A stretch of 64,000 bases of DNA, taken from an uncultured Pseudomonadales bacterium. Its GTDB lineage: Bacteria; Pseudomonadota; Gammaproteobacteria; Pseudomonadales; Azotimanducaceae. Every line of letters starts with the position of its first letter. Position 1 is the first letter of the stretch. The stretch is taken from positions 620,001-684,000 of the forward strand of contig OY282455.1 of the NCBI GenBank assembly GCA_958296195.1, given 5' to 3'. Under the pieces are notes generated by a model. That model saw nothing but the letters and a program-made list of their open reading frames with translations. It was not told the origin of the DNA and searched no databases. The position numbers and the translations under genes are program-made. Of this stretch, positions 34,865-43,730 are shown piece by piece.

Positions 34865-35479
34865 CTAACCTAGCCTGACGGATGAGTTGTGCTTGGCGGC
34901 GGATTGGTAGGCTGGGCGAGTGCTTTGGCGATCCTGGTACGCGCTTACGGATGGCGGCAGGGGAAGCCGGTAAGCGGCGGCCCAGAGCAGGCAACTGGTC
35001 AGCATGACGTCCGCGCCGGTGAACCGCTCCCCCACGAGGTAGGCGTGGTTCCTAAGCCGTCCTTCGGCGAAGCCCTTGATGGCGGTCTCCACGGCGGCGG
35101 GGGCCTCTCCGTAGAGGGCGGCAAGGTCCCGGTGCTTGCGCAGGACGTAGAGGGTGTGGGCGTCCAACTCCATCTGCACATAGGCCAGCCATTCGTTGTA
35201 CTGCGCCCGTTCCCTTGAGCCGGGCTTGGGGGTTAAGCCTGTGTCCGGGCCGTAGGCGTCCGCCAAGTAGGTGACGATGGCGGCGCTCTCGGTCAGCACG
35301 AAGCCGCCATCGACCAGCACCGGGACCTTGCCCTTGGCGTTGAGGGCGGTGAATTCCGGGGTTCGGGTCTCCCCGGTGCGCGGCCCGATCAGCTTGGACT
35401 GATAGTCCAAGCTCAGCTCGTGGGCCGTCCAGTGGGCGCGCAGGGTTCGCGCCGTGCCGCCGCCCCAGATAGTGATCAC
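34865..35479 (-). CDS. glutathione S-transferase family protein
   Basis: A 204-residue GST. The thioredoxin-like N-terminal domain begins ITIWGGGTARTLRAHWTAHEL and includes NAKGKVPVLVDGGFVLTESAAIVTYLADAYG, the glutathione-binding cis-Pro and Glu-Ser pair. The helical C-terminal domain has GERFTGADVMLTSCL. It overlaps the monooxygenase gene by four bases, so the two form an operon, likely for detoxification or modification of an electrophilic compound. Confidence 0.9.
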   Translation of the reverse strand: MITIWGGGTARTLRAHWTAHELSLDYQSKLIGPRTGETRTPEFTALNAKGKVPVLVDGGFVLTESAAIVTYLADAYGPDTGLTPKPGSRERAQYNEWLAYVQMELDAHTLYVLRKHRDLAALYGEAPAAVETAIKGFAEGRLRNHAYLVGERFTGADVMLTSCLLWAAAYRLPLPPSVSAYQDRQSTRPAYQSAAKHNSSVRLG

Positions 35480-35778
35480 AGCGACATTTCTATCTCGGTG
35501 GCTTCGTAAAAGTGAGCGACGGTCTCCCCCGAAGGATGCGCTTGCATGGTGGCTAGGAATGCGGCCATGTGCGGCGTTTTGAAGTGGGCGCTCAGGGCTT
35601 CCTTGGTGGTCCAGCGTTCGACGACGCGGATGGCGCCGGGGTCCGCCAACTCCACGCAGAAGCTGTAGTCCTCGCAGCCATCCTCCTTCAGGGTGGCGTT
35701 TTGCATGGTGAGAATGGCGTCTTGCAGCGCCGCCACAGTGTCAGCACTGGCTTGGATGCGGGCGTTTACGATAATCAA
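35476..35778 (-). CDS. antibiotic biosynthesis monooxygenase (ABM) domain protein, YgiN-like
   Basis: A 100-residue dimeric alpha-beta barrel protein. IIVNARIQASADTVAALQDAIL is the first strand and helix, and EDGCEDYSFCVEL, IRVVERWTTKEALSAHFKTPHM and the following helix match the YgiN-type quinol monooxygenase family. These enzymes oxidise quinols or related aromatics without cofactor. It is translationally coupled to the glutathione transferase. Confidence 0.88.
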   Translation of the reverse strand: MIIVNARIQASADTVAALQDAILTMQNATLKEDGCEDYSFCVELADPGAIRVVERWTTKEALSAHFKTPHMAAFLATMQAHPSGETVAHFYEATEIEMSL

Positions 35779-35898
35779 GGCTGCTCTCCTGATGTTGATG
35801 GTTGGCGCAGCTTAACCCGACTGGCTGGATTTTGTTCGCTTGCGCCGGAATCCATGTTACTGTGAATAAACACAGACTTCATTCGGCGCGGGTGGACC

Positions 35899-36966
35899 AT
35901 GCGCGTTAGGACCCACAAAGGCCGGGGGGCCACGTTGAACCCCCAAGGCCGTTATCTGCCAACCGCTTCGGAGGCGGTTGAGGACGGCTGGGAGTTGGAC
36001 GAAGAGCCGGAACCAGCGCCGGAGACGGAGTTCCATGCGGACCGCACCCAACGCATCATCACCCGCAACAAGTCTCCGGACGTGCCCTTTGACCGCTCCA
36101 TCAACGCCTACAAGGGTTGTGAGCACGGCTGCGTCTATTGCTTCGCCCGGCCCACCCACGCCTATCTGGATCTTTCCCCCGGCCTCGATTTCGAGACCAA
36201 GATCTTCTACAAAACCAATGTGCGGGAACTGCTGTTGAAAGAGATCGGCGCCCGCAACTACCAGTGCCGGCCCATCGCTCTGGGCACCAACACGGATCCG
36301 TACCAGCCGGTGGAGAAACGCCTGCGCATCACCCGCACCATCTTGGAGGTGGCGGTGGAGTGCGGGCATCCCATCAGCATCGTCACCAAGGGGCAGTTGG
36401 TGCTGCGGGACTTGGACCTGCTGGAGCAGTTGGCGGAGCGCAGCCTTGTCTCCGTGGCGTTGAGCATCACCACTCTGTCGAATGCCCTCAAGGTCAAGCT
36501 GGAGCCGCGCACCTCCAGCCCGGCGGCTAGGCTGCGGGCCATCGCCGGCCTGCACCGGCGGGGAGTGCCAACGGCGGTGATGGTGGCGCCGGTGATTCCT
36601 TTCATCAATGATCAGGAGATTGAAGCCATCGTCGGTCAGGCCGCGGCGGCGGGCGCCCAAGCCGCCGGCCATGTGCTGATCCGCCTGCCCTTGGAGGTCA
36701 AGGATCTGTTTGAGGCTTGGCTGGCCGAGCACTACCCCCTGAAGGCCAAGCGGGTGATGGCGGCCATTTACGACACTAGGGGCGGCAAGGCTTATGACTC
36801 CACCTGGGGCAAGCGGATGCGCGGCGAGGGGCCGTTCGCGAGCTTGGTGAGCAGCCGGATGGCGACGGCGCGGCGGCGCAACGGCTTGGACGGGAAGCGT
36901 CTGCCGCCGCTTAGGACGGATATTTTCACCCCTCCGAGCAAGGGCGGGCAGCTATCCCTCTGGTAA
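35899..36966 (+). CDS. PA0069-family radical SAM protein
   Basis: A 355-residue radical SAM enzyme of the group named after Pseudomonas PA0069, related to spore photoproduct lyase-like Rv2578c proteins. An N-terminal GRGATLNPQGRY segment leads to SINAYKGCEHGCVYCFARPTH, which holds the CxxxCxxC cluster motif with normal spacing, followed by LSPGLDFETKIFYK and LGTNTDPYQPVEKRL. The reaction is unknown. ATG at 35899 is preceded by GGTGGA. A decayed 75-bp copy of part of this gene lies about 60 bases behind it. Confidence 0.9.
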   Translation: MRVRTHKGRGATLNPQGRYLPTASEAVEDGWELDEEPEPAPETEFHADRTQRIITRNKSPDVPFDRSINAYKGCEHGCVYCFARPTHAYLDLSPGLDFETKIFYKTNVRELLLKEIGARNYQCRPIALGTNTDPYQPVEKRLRITRTILEVAVECGHPISIVTKGQLVLRDLDLLEQLAERSLVSVALSITTLSNALKVKLEPRTSSPAARLRAIAGLHRRGVPTAVMVAPVIPFINDQEIEAIVGQAAAAGAQAAGHVLIRLPLEVKDLFEAWLAEHYPLKAKRVMAAIYDTRGGKAYDSTWGKRMRGEGPFASLVSSRMATARRRNGLDGKRLPPLRTDIFTPPSKGGQLSLW

Positions 36967-37362
36967 CCCTTGCATTCTGGTAGCCCTTGCATCTCCCGGT
37001 TAATCCGAACGATGGGTTCCGCCAAGCCCAGCACATCATCACCCGCAACAAAGCCCTGGAGACGCCATTTAACGCTCCCTCAACGCCCGCATGGCCTACG
37101 AGGGGCTGCCATGCCCTTGGGAAGGCGGTGTGAGCCAAGCCTTGGCATGGTCCCCGCGGAAGGGCTGGAACACCGGATTCAAAGGGCGGTTTTACCCGCA
37201 GGAGTGGACTCTATTTTGGCCCTCGACCTGTAACGTAAAACGGACCCACCTCCATGATCGCGCCAGGTTGCTCCAAAATGGCTTAAAGTGCGCCAAATAG
37301 CTTCATTGCACTCGCTGCGCCTGCAGGGACGCACGGGCTTTGGCGGCAACGGGGGAGGAATC
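36967..37362 (+). pseudogene. intergenic interval with a degenerate fragment of the radical SAM gene
   Basis: Bases 37032-37102 align with 36052-36122 of the upstream gene: CATCATCACCCGCAACAA is identical, and the next 50 bases (encoding the stretch before the cysteine motif) match with substitutions and shifts. The rest of this 396-bp interval up to the symporter start shows no coding frame that I trust. The fragment is a relic of a duplication or of a second, lost radical SAM gene. Confidence 0.5.
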
Positions 37363-38958
37363 TTGGATCTGGTCGCTTGGTCTTGGCTGTTTCTGGCCAT
37401 CTACATCGGCGTGATGGTGACCTTCGGCGTCGTTGGCCGGATGCGGGTCAAAAACGCCGACGACTTCGCCACCGCCCGCAGCGCCTACGGCCCGGTGTTT
37501 TTGGCCTTCGCCTTCGCCGCCACCACCGCCAGCGGCGCCACCTTCGTCGGCTTCCCGGGCATCACCTACGACAACGGCTTGGCCGCTGTCTGGTCGGTGT
37601 TTCTTTACCCCATCGGCACCTATCTTGGCGTTTTGATTTGCCTGCGCCTGGTCAGCAACAGCGGCCATCGGTTCGGCAACCGCTCCATCCCGGAGTACCT
37701 TGGCAGCCGCTATCAGTCGGACGGGATGCGGATCATGGTGTCCCTCTTCTCCCTGCTGCTGTTCTTTTATTTGGCTGGGCAGTTGGTCTCCGGCATCGTC
37801 ATGTTCGAGATCATGCTGGGCGTCCCCTCGGAGTGGGCGCTCGGCATCACCGCCGTCGTGCTCATGGTCTATGTGGTGCTCGGCGGCGCCCATGCGGACA
37901 TCCTCACCGACGGGGTGCAGGGTTTTTTGATGGTGGTCATCGGCGCCGCCTTAGTGTTCATGTTTCTGATCGGCTACGGCGTGGAGGGGGGATTGATGGG
38001 CATGGTGGAGAACCTGCGCCATCAAGACCCGAACTTGGTGGGCTGGCTAAACAAGGAGTCCGTGCTGTACCGCTCCTGGTGGTCCGTCCTGGCCATCATC
38101 ATTTCGCACCTGCCACTGGGCCTGCTACCGCACATCGGCAACAAGCTCTGGGCGCTGCAGAATCCCAGCGAGCGGCGGCGCTTTATTGCCTTGGCCTTCA
38201 CCTTCGGCCTCACTCTGGGAATGCTGGGGCTGGGCGGCCTGCTGGCTAGGGCCATCCTGGGCGATGCCCTCACGGAGCCGGGCATGAGCAGCAACAGCGC
38301 CTTGGCCCTGTTGTTCATGGAGTTGTTCCCGGCTTGGTTGGCGGCGCTTTTGGGCGTTGGCATTCTCGCCGCCGTCATGTCCACCGCGGACGGCCTGGTG
38401 GTGTCCAGCTCGCAGATCATCGCCAACGACCTTTACCGCTTAAGCTATGTCCCCAAGTTCGGCAAACATCTGGACGCCAAGCAGGTGGACCGACGGGTGC
38501 TGGCCATCAGCCGCATAGCCACGGTGGCGGTGATGGTCATTTGCACGTTCATGGCTTGGCAACTGATGGACCGCAACGTGGCGCTGATCGTCTGGGTCGG
38601 CACTGGCGGCATGATGGCCGCCTTCGCCGGCCCCTTGGTGGTGGGAGCGGTTTGGCGCGGCGTCACCCGAGCCGGCGCCATCGCCGGCTTAGTCAGCGGC
38701 GCGGCAGTCTTCACCGTCCTCCACGGCGCCCTGATAGACCCGAACTGGTTTGCCCCCGGTGTCTTGCGGGCGGTGGCGGACTGGCTGGCGCGGGAGGCGG
38801 GCAACCCTTGGTCCTGCGCCTCCATCGGCGAGATCTTCTCCGTGGCGGTGACCTGGGCGGTGTCCAAACGCACCCAACCGCTGCCGTCCGACCACTTGGC
38901 ACGGCTGTTCGGCCCAGTCGAAGAGCGCCCAGTCCACCGTCGCTTCGGCGCCACTTGA
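37363..38958 (+). CDS. sodium:solute symporter family (SSS) protein
   Basis: A 531-residue transporter with about 13 transmembrane helices of the SSS/LeuT-fold family, moving an organic solute together with sodium. VKNADDFATARSAYGPVFLAFAF-type entry, NRSIPEYLGSRYQSDGMRI and the late STADGLVVSSSQIIANDLYR with its sodium-site serines are typical. The start is a TTG at 37363 behind a strong GGGGGAGGAA ribosome site; longer in-frame starts lack one. The substrate class cannot be fixed, and the gene has no obvious partner. Confidence 0.9.
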   Translation: MDLVAWSWLFLAIYIGVMVTFGVVGRMRVKNADDFATARSAYGPVFLAFAFAATTASGATFVGFPGITYDNGLAAVWSVFLYPIGTYLGVLICLRLVSNSGHRFGNRSIPEYLGSRYQSDGMRIMVSLFSLLLFFYLAGQLVSGIVMFEIMLGVPSEWALGITAVVLMVYVVLGGAHADILTDGVQGFLMVVIGAALVFMFLIGYGVEGGLMGMVENLRHQDPNLVGWLNKESVLYRSWWSVLAIIISHLPLGLLPHIGNKLWALQNPSERRRFIALAFTFGLTLGMLGLGGLLARAILGDALTEPGMSSNSALALLFMELFPAWLAALLGVGILAAVMSTADGLVVSSSQIIANDLYRLSYVPKFGKHLDAKQVDRRVLAISRIATVAVMVICTFMAWQLMDRNVALIVWVGTGGMMAAFAGPLVVGAVWRGVTRAGAIAGLVSGAAVFTVLHGALIDPNWFAPGVLRAVADWLAREAGNPWSCASIGEIFSVAVTWAVSKRTQPLPSDHLARLFGPVEERPVHRRFGAT

Positions 38959-38993
38959 CGCCACCCCCGCCGTGTTCGGCCGGCAGGGCGGCA

Positions 38994-40376
38994 TCATCGT
39001 TGGCGAATTCGCTCCGTGCGCGGGCTCGAGCGAGGCCTGAACTCAAACCGCCAAATCTGGCCTGTTCCGGAAACGTACTGGCCGGTTCGAACACTGGCGA
39101 TCTCATAGTCAGGCAGGGAGCGCGTTGCGAAGCAACGCCCGCCAACCCGAGTTCCGTAGCGATGGAAACTAAAGTCAAGGTTGTCAAAAGAGTGGTTTTG
39201 ACGGTGTTCGGGCAAGTCGGCACGGTCAACTGGACGGATGTGTAGGAAGAACTGCGGCTCAATGTCCGTGTCGTCGCAATCTTCCTTCAGGTAGATTAGC
39301 TGATGGTAGTCGTCGTACACATCAAAGTCGGCCTGCACGACTAAATGGGCCTTGGCGATGGTCCGGTCAAGCCGCCACTCCTGAAATCTGTCGAGGGTGG
39401 TGACACTGATGAACAAGCCGAGGACCAGGCAGCCGGCTAGTATGGAGAAATGCTTGCGGTTCAATTGCAGCGTGGCGAGAGCCAAGCAACCCCAACAGGT
39501 CGCAAGCAGCAGGAACACGAACCTTGCGTTTCGGAAAGGGATATCGTTCGGGAGGAAGAATTGCGTCGAGGCCATGAGCGCCAGCGCGATCAGCCACAGA
39601 ATGTTGTTGGCTAGCCTTCGCCGGCCGTGCCGCGCCTGCCAGACAGCACCGCCCACCGCACATGTCAGGGCCAGCGCGGAAAAGGCGTTCAGGAGAGTGT
39701 GGACTCCTTGTCCGAACGGCGCCAGCAAGGCCAAGCCCCGGAAGTCTCTGACTATCGGCAGCTTTTGCCAACCCTCTTCCCCGCAGCCGTCGCACACCCT
39801 TACCAAAGCGGCCTCGCCGTGCGTCAACGGGTCCAAGGTTTCCGTAGAGGCTTGGTCTAGTCTGTGTGACAACGCTTCAAGGAAACTACCGAATATATAG
39901 CCGCCAGAGCCCTTTGTGAGTTGCAGCACTCCGTACTTGGCGACCTGCCCCAGCACCAAAAGGATGACGAACCCGGCGATGTAAAGCAGGGTGCAGCGGA
40001 CCGCTCGCTGCGTTTCCCCGCCCGCGTTGGTCCGCTCATGCCCCAACCAAGCCACCAGCCCAATCAAGGCGATGGCCAAGCTGTTGTGCCCATCGGACAA
40101 CCATAGAAAGGAGGACAGCATTCCGGTGATGAAGCAGAACTCCTGTGCCAACAGCGGCCGTTTCCCTTGGAAATATCGTTCCGTGCCGCCCGGCCGCGCC
40201 ACCTCGGCGGAAACTTCGGCGAACCGTTGCTGCGCCAGTTCGTAGGGAATCTGATTGCCGAGGTGATGCAGCCAAATGAAGAGCGCTGTGCCGGCCGCTG
40301 CGACCAAGGCGTAAATAGCCAGCCGCCAGCCAACTGAAGGCAGGGAGAAGCGGGAGCTAGCGGAGGAAAGGGTCAA
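38994..40376 (-). CDS. polytopic membrane protein of unknown function
   Basis: A 460-residue protein with about eight hydrophobic segments (RLAIYALVAAAGTALFIWL, LLYIAGFVILLVLGQ, FVFLLLATCWGCLAL and others) and a soluble C-terminal domain. This domain carries DCDDTDIEPQFFLHIRPVD, FDNLDFSFHRYG and LPDYEIASVRTGQY, a pattern I know only from similar large uncharacterised membrane proteins. It is 18 bases from a GT2 gene and is followed in the same direction by a YbhN-like flippase gene, so a role in glycolipid or glycan assembly (for example a GT-C-type transferase) is possible but unproven. Confidence 0.72.
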   Translation of the reverse strand: MTLSSASSRFSLPSVGWRLAIYALVAAAGTALFIWLHHLGNQIPYELAQQRFAEVSAEVARPGGTERYFQGKRPLLAQEFCFITGMLSSFLWLSDGHNSLAIALIGLVAWLGHERTNAGGETQRAVRCTLLYIAGFVILLVLGQVAKYGVLQLTKGSGGYIFGSFLEALSHRLDQASTETLDPLTHGEAALVRVCDGCGEEGWQKLPIVRDFRGLALLAPFGQGVHTLLNAFSALALTCAVGGAVWQARHGRRRLANNILWLIALALMASTQFFLPNDIPFRNARFVFLLLATCWGCLALATLQLNRKHFSILAGCLVLGLFISVTTLDRFQEWRLDRTIAKAHLVVQADFDVYDDYHQLIYLKEDCDDTDIEPQFFLHIRPVDRADLPEHRQNHSFDNLDFSFHRYGTRVGGRCFATRSLPDYEIASVRTGQYVSGTGQIWRFEFRPRSSPRTERIRQR

Positions 40377-40394
40377 AATGCTACACGGGGAGGC

Positions 40395-41159
40395 TCAAGG
40401 AGACGGGGGGTTGGGCGGCTGCTCCTCCCCCGTCCTGCGAAGGCCTGAGACGAACAGCGAAAGCGTCACCTTAAACATGTACCACAGTGGCGCCAAACCC
40501 CGATGCAACTGCCCGCCGACGTCGTTGCGGTACATGTAAACCGGCGTCTCACGCAAGTGAAAGCCGTTGCGGATGAGGGTGAACAGCACGTCCGCGTCTG
40601 GAAAGTCGTAGGGGTAGCTGTCCATGCTCAAGAACCTTAGGCATCTGTGGTTCATGCCGATGTAGCCGGACGTCGGATCCGTTATGGCCGTTCGGGTCAG
40701 GATGCGCAGCAGCAAGCGGAACAGCCGAATGCCCAGCTTGCGGGCCGGAGTGCCCCGGTACAATTCTCCGGCCGGCGAAAAAGGCAGAGGGTCAACGGGC
40801 ATGAAGCGGGAGCCGATCACGACGTCGCAGGTCTGGAGCCGCTGCAGAATCATCGGCAGAAAGCGGGGGTCATGCTGCCCATCCCCGTCCAGCTGCATGA
40901 GCTGTTCATAACCGTTGGCGAGCGCGTACTTGTAGCCGGTCTGCAGGGCGGCCCCATAGCCGAGGTTCTCAATCAAGCGGATGGCCGCCACGCCGTGTCG
41001 GTGGAGAATTTCCGGGGAGGCGTCCGTGGAGGCGTCGTCGATGGCGAGCAGGTGATAGCCTTCCTGCTGGACGACGTCAAGCAGCGGCCCTAGCAGGCGC
41101 TCTAAATTCCGCGCTTCATTGCGCACCGGAAAGATGACCAGGGTGGCGGAGGAACTCAT
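40395..41159 (-). CDS. family 2 glycosyltransferase (dolichyl-phosphate mannosyltransferase-like)
   Basis: A 254-residue GT-A-fold transferase. VIFPVRNEARNLERLLGP and LLAIDDASTDASPEILHRHG form the nucleotide-sugar site, and QLDGDGQHDPRFLPMIL holds the DxD-type metal motif. NLGYGAALQTGYKYAL is typical of the DPM1/polyprenyl-phosphate glycosyltransferase branch. ATG at 41159 opens on the conserved first strand. It lies between a membrane protein and a YbhN-like flippase gene, all minus strand, consistent with making a polyprenyl-linked sugar donor. Confidence 0.9.
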   Translation of the reverse strand: MSSSATLVIFPVRNEARNLERLLGPLLDVVQQEGYHLLAIDDASTDASPEILHRHGVAAIRLIENLGYGAALQTGYKYALANGYEQLMQLDGDGQHDPRFLPMILQRLQTCDVVIGSRFMPVDPLPFSPAGELYRGTPARKLGIRLFRLLLRILTRTAITDPTSGYIGMNHRCLRFLSMDSYPYDFPDADVLFTLIRNGFHLRETPVYMYRNDVGGQLHRGLAPLWYMFKVTLSLFVSGLRRTGEEQPPNPPSP

Positions 41160-41184
41160 GATTGGCCGATTATAGGCGCACCGC

Positions 41185-42183
41185 CTACTGGGGTTGAGGC
41201 GTCTTCGCTCGCCCCGCCTTGCCGCCGGCAACGGTGCCGGCGACCGTGGCGACCAACCAAAACAGCCCGACTGCGACCCAAATGGCGCAGCGAATGGACA
41301 GCGCGACCAAGGCGGCACTGGCGGCGGGTGCGCCCAGCCAAGCGAGGATGCCGGTTAAGCCGGCCTCCATCAGGCCAAGGCCGCCGATGGACTGCACTGG
41401 AAGCGCCGTGGCCAAGCTGCCGCCGGCCGCGGCGAGCAGGAGTTCGGCGAAGGCGACGTCCAAGCCAACCGCTTGGCCAATGAGCCAAAAACCAGTGAAG
41501 ACCGTCACCCATAATAGTGCCGTGGGCAGCAGGCATAGCTGCACGATGCGCCGATGGCGGGCGCTTTCCAGCCAGCGACGCCCCTGCAGCAGGTGCCGCA
41601 GCAGGCGCCGTCGCCAACCTCGGGGACGGCCAATCCCAACGATCAGCCTAGCCGCAAGGCGCAACCAGAGGTGCAGGCTCAAGGCGCCGACCAGCGCCAA
41701 AAGGCAAACGCCGGCGGTCAAGACGGCGAGCGGCTTGGCCCCGTCCCCGCTCAGGTCAAAAACCATCAGCGTGGACAATAGGAAGCAGGCGGCGATGACC
41801 GCCACATCCAGCAGGCGCTGCACTAGGGCGCAAGCCACCGCGGTGGCGGTGCTCCATCCGTAGGTGCGGCGCATCACGGCCACCCAAGCGACCTCCCCCA
41901 AGCGCGCCGGCAGCGCCAACAACCAAACGGCGTGCCAAGCGGTCACATGCAAGGCTGCGACAAATCCGCCGCGGCGGTCGGCGATCAAATGGGTGCGCAG
42001 TGCGGCAAGGAGATGCTCCCCAAACAGCAGCGCCAACCCCGCCCCAGCCAAGGGCCAATAAACTTGGGCTGTCGCCAAGGCAGTCGTGTCCAACTGGGCG
42101 GCGACCAACCCGAACAGCAGTAAGCTGACGGCCGCGGCAACGGCCCAGGTCAAGCGCTTGACGCGGGGCAGCGGCGGCGCCAT
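41185..42183 (-). CDS. lysylphosphatidylglycerol synthase TM region / UPF0104 flippase-like protein
   Basis: A 332-residue polytopic protein with about eight transmembrane helices. The family pattern is seen in ALRTHLIADRRGG, WHAVWLLALPARLGEVAWVAVMRR and the late SIGGLGLMEAGLTGILAWLG, as in the YbhN/MprF-flippase group. ATG at 42183 removes 20 unconserved residues of an upstream in-frame ATG. With the GT2 upstream it probably moves a lipid or lipid-linked sugar across the inner membrane. Confidence 0.85.
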   Translation of the reverse strand: MAPPLPRVKRLTWAVAAAVSLLLFGLVAAQLDTTALATAQVYWPLAGAGLALLFGEHLLAALRTHLIADRRGGFVAALHVTAWHAVWLLALPARLGEVAWVAVMRRTYGWSTATAVACALVQRLLDVAVIAACFLLSTLMVFDLSGDGAKPLAVLTAGVCLLALVGALSLHLWLRLAARLIVGIGRPRGWRRRLLRHLLQGRRWLESARHRRIVQLCLLPTALLWVTVFTGFWLIGQAVGLDVAFAELLLAAAGGSLATALPVQSIGGLGLMEAGLTGILAWLGAPAASAALVALSIRCAIWVAVGLFWLVATVAGTVAGGKAGRAKTPQPQ

Positions 42184-42206
42184 CAGGCTGGCTACTCGGC
42201 GCCCGC

Positions 42207-42797
42207 TCAGGTGGCCAGTCGCCAAGGAGGTGTGCGGTCCCAAGCGAAGGGCTCTATGCCGCCACGGCGCAGTTGCCAGATGCTGGCCTCTGCTTGGCCG
42301 TCCTGCAGTTCCAAAAAGCCTATGGTGCCGAACTGAGTGTCGTAGTTGTGCGGATAGGTGGCGGAGCCGGGATTGACGCAGAGCACGCCTTCTATGGTTT
42401 CGATGCGTTCCACATGGGTGTCCCCGGAAACGATCACGTCCGGTTTGCGTTGCGGGAAGTAGCGTTCAATCCAGCGGGCCAAGGTGAAGTTGGGCGGGCG
42501 CTCCGGCACTGGGATGTAGTGGGTCAGGCCCACCCACAGGCCCTCCAGGGGCAGCAGCCAGGCATATTTGACGCGCGCATCCTGGGGCTGCACCGGGCGC
42601 CCTCCGCCACCGTCCTCGCCGTTGCCCCGGGCGGCGTAAACAGGGGCGACGCGCTGCAGCTCGTCAAGCACCCAAAATTCGTGGATGTCGCCGCCGTGGA
42701 AGATGGCGTCCACCCCGGCGAAGGCGTCAAGCACCTCCGGCCATAGTGCCTTGGCCGCCTCCGGCAGGTGGGTGTCCGAAATCAAGCCGATCTTAAT
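42207..42797 (-). CDS. YfcE/MJ0936-type metallophosphoesterase
   Basis: A calcineurin-like phosphoesterase of about 196 residues. ISDTHLPEA, IFHGGDIHE, ARGNGED and VSGDTHVE supply the metal-binding Asp, His and Asn residues, and NPGSATYPHNYD ends the fold. Family members hydrolyse cAMP-like or phosphodiester substrates. No ATG or GTG lies between the in-frame stop and ISDTH. A TTG at 42785 would cut off the first strand, while an ATT at 42797 gives MKIGLISDTHL with GGGGAG about ten bases upstream, so a rare ATT start is proposed. The gene itself is intact. Confidence 0.85.
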   Translation of the reverse strand: MKIGLISDTHLPEAAKALWPEVLDAFAGVDAIFHGGDIHEFWVLDELQRVAPVYAARGNGEDGGGGRPVQPQDARVKYAWLLPLEGLWVGLTHYIPVPERPPNFTLARWIERYFPQRKPDVIVSGDTHVERIETIEGVLCVNPGSATYPHNYDTQFGTIGFLELQDGQAEASIWQLRRGGIEPFAWDRTPPWRLAT

Positions 42798-42971
42798 GGA
42801 CGTGGCGCTCCCCGAAGATGCGTTTGCGGGAAACTACACGACAACGCTGGTTTGTGAAAGCCGGGACGTTAGCCCGCATAGTGCGCCCAAGGCGTTCCCC
42901 GGCTTGCCGGCCATGACCTGCGGCGGTGGACGTGATTCAATGACTCCTTCAATTTCCGCGAGAGCCCCATC

Positions 42972-43724
42972 ATGGAGATATTTCTGGACCCGTCGATCTG
43001 GGCGGCGTTCCTGACGCTGACCGTCTTGGAGATCGTGCTTGGCATCGACAACATCATCTTCATATCGATCCTGACCAACCGGCTGCCGGAGCATCAGCGG
43101 GCGAGGGGCCGCTACATCGGCTTGGCGGCGGCCATGTGTACCCGCATCCTGCTGTTGTTCTCCTTGGCTTGGATGATGTCCCTCACCGAGGACCTGTTCT
43201 CGGTGCTGGGCAACGACATCTCGGCGCGCGACCTGATCCTGCTGCTCGGCGGCGCCTTCCTGATGGCCAAGGCCACCCGGGAAGTCCACAACTCCCTGGA
43301 AGGGAACGAGCCGGGCAAGCAGGGCGCGGTGCTGCCGAGCTTCGCCGGTGTGATGGCGCAGATCGCGGTCATCGACATCGTCTTCTCCTTGGACTCCGTC
43401 ATCACTGCGGTGGGATTGGTGCAGCACGTCGAAATCATGGTCGCCGCCATCGTCATCGCCGTCGCCATCATGATGTTGGCCAGTGGGTCGATCAGCGACT
43501 TCGTGGAAAGCCATCCGACCGTGAAGATGCTGGCGCTGAGCTTCCTCATCCTGATCGGCCTGAGCCTGGTGGGCGAGGGCTTGGACTTTCACACCCCCAA
43601 AGGCTACATCTACTTCGCCATGGCCTTCTCCTTTGGCGTGGAGCTGCTCAACCTGCGGATGCGAAAGGTGAAGGGCAAGACCTTGATGCTGCGCAAGGCC
43701 CAACTCGGGGACCTGATGCAGTAG
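42972..43724 (+). CDS. TerC family integral membrane protein
   Basis: A 250-residue membrane protein with seven helices of the TerC/YgdQ family. TVLEIVLGIDNIIFISILTNRLP and VIDIVFSLDSVITAVGLVQH carry the two conserved Asp-bearing helices thought to bind metal. Members are linked to manganese export during metalation of secreted enzymes, or to tellurite resistance. It is a single gene facing the DUF2335 gene, with six bases between their ends. Confidence 0.93.
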   Translation: MEIFLDPSIWAAFLTLTVLEIVLGIDNIIFISILTNRLPEHQRARGRYIGLAAAMCTRILLLFSLAWMMSLTEDLFSVLGNDISARDLILLLGGAFLMAKATREVHNSLEGNEPGKQGAVLPSFAGVMAQIAVIDIVFSLDSVITAVGLVQHVEIMVAAIVIAVAIMMLASGSISDFVESHPTVKMLALSFLILIGLSLVGEGLDFHTPKGYIYFAMAFSFGVELLNLRMRKVKGKTLMLRKAQLGDLMQ

Positions 43725-43730
43725 GGCCGG

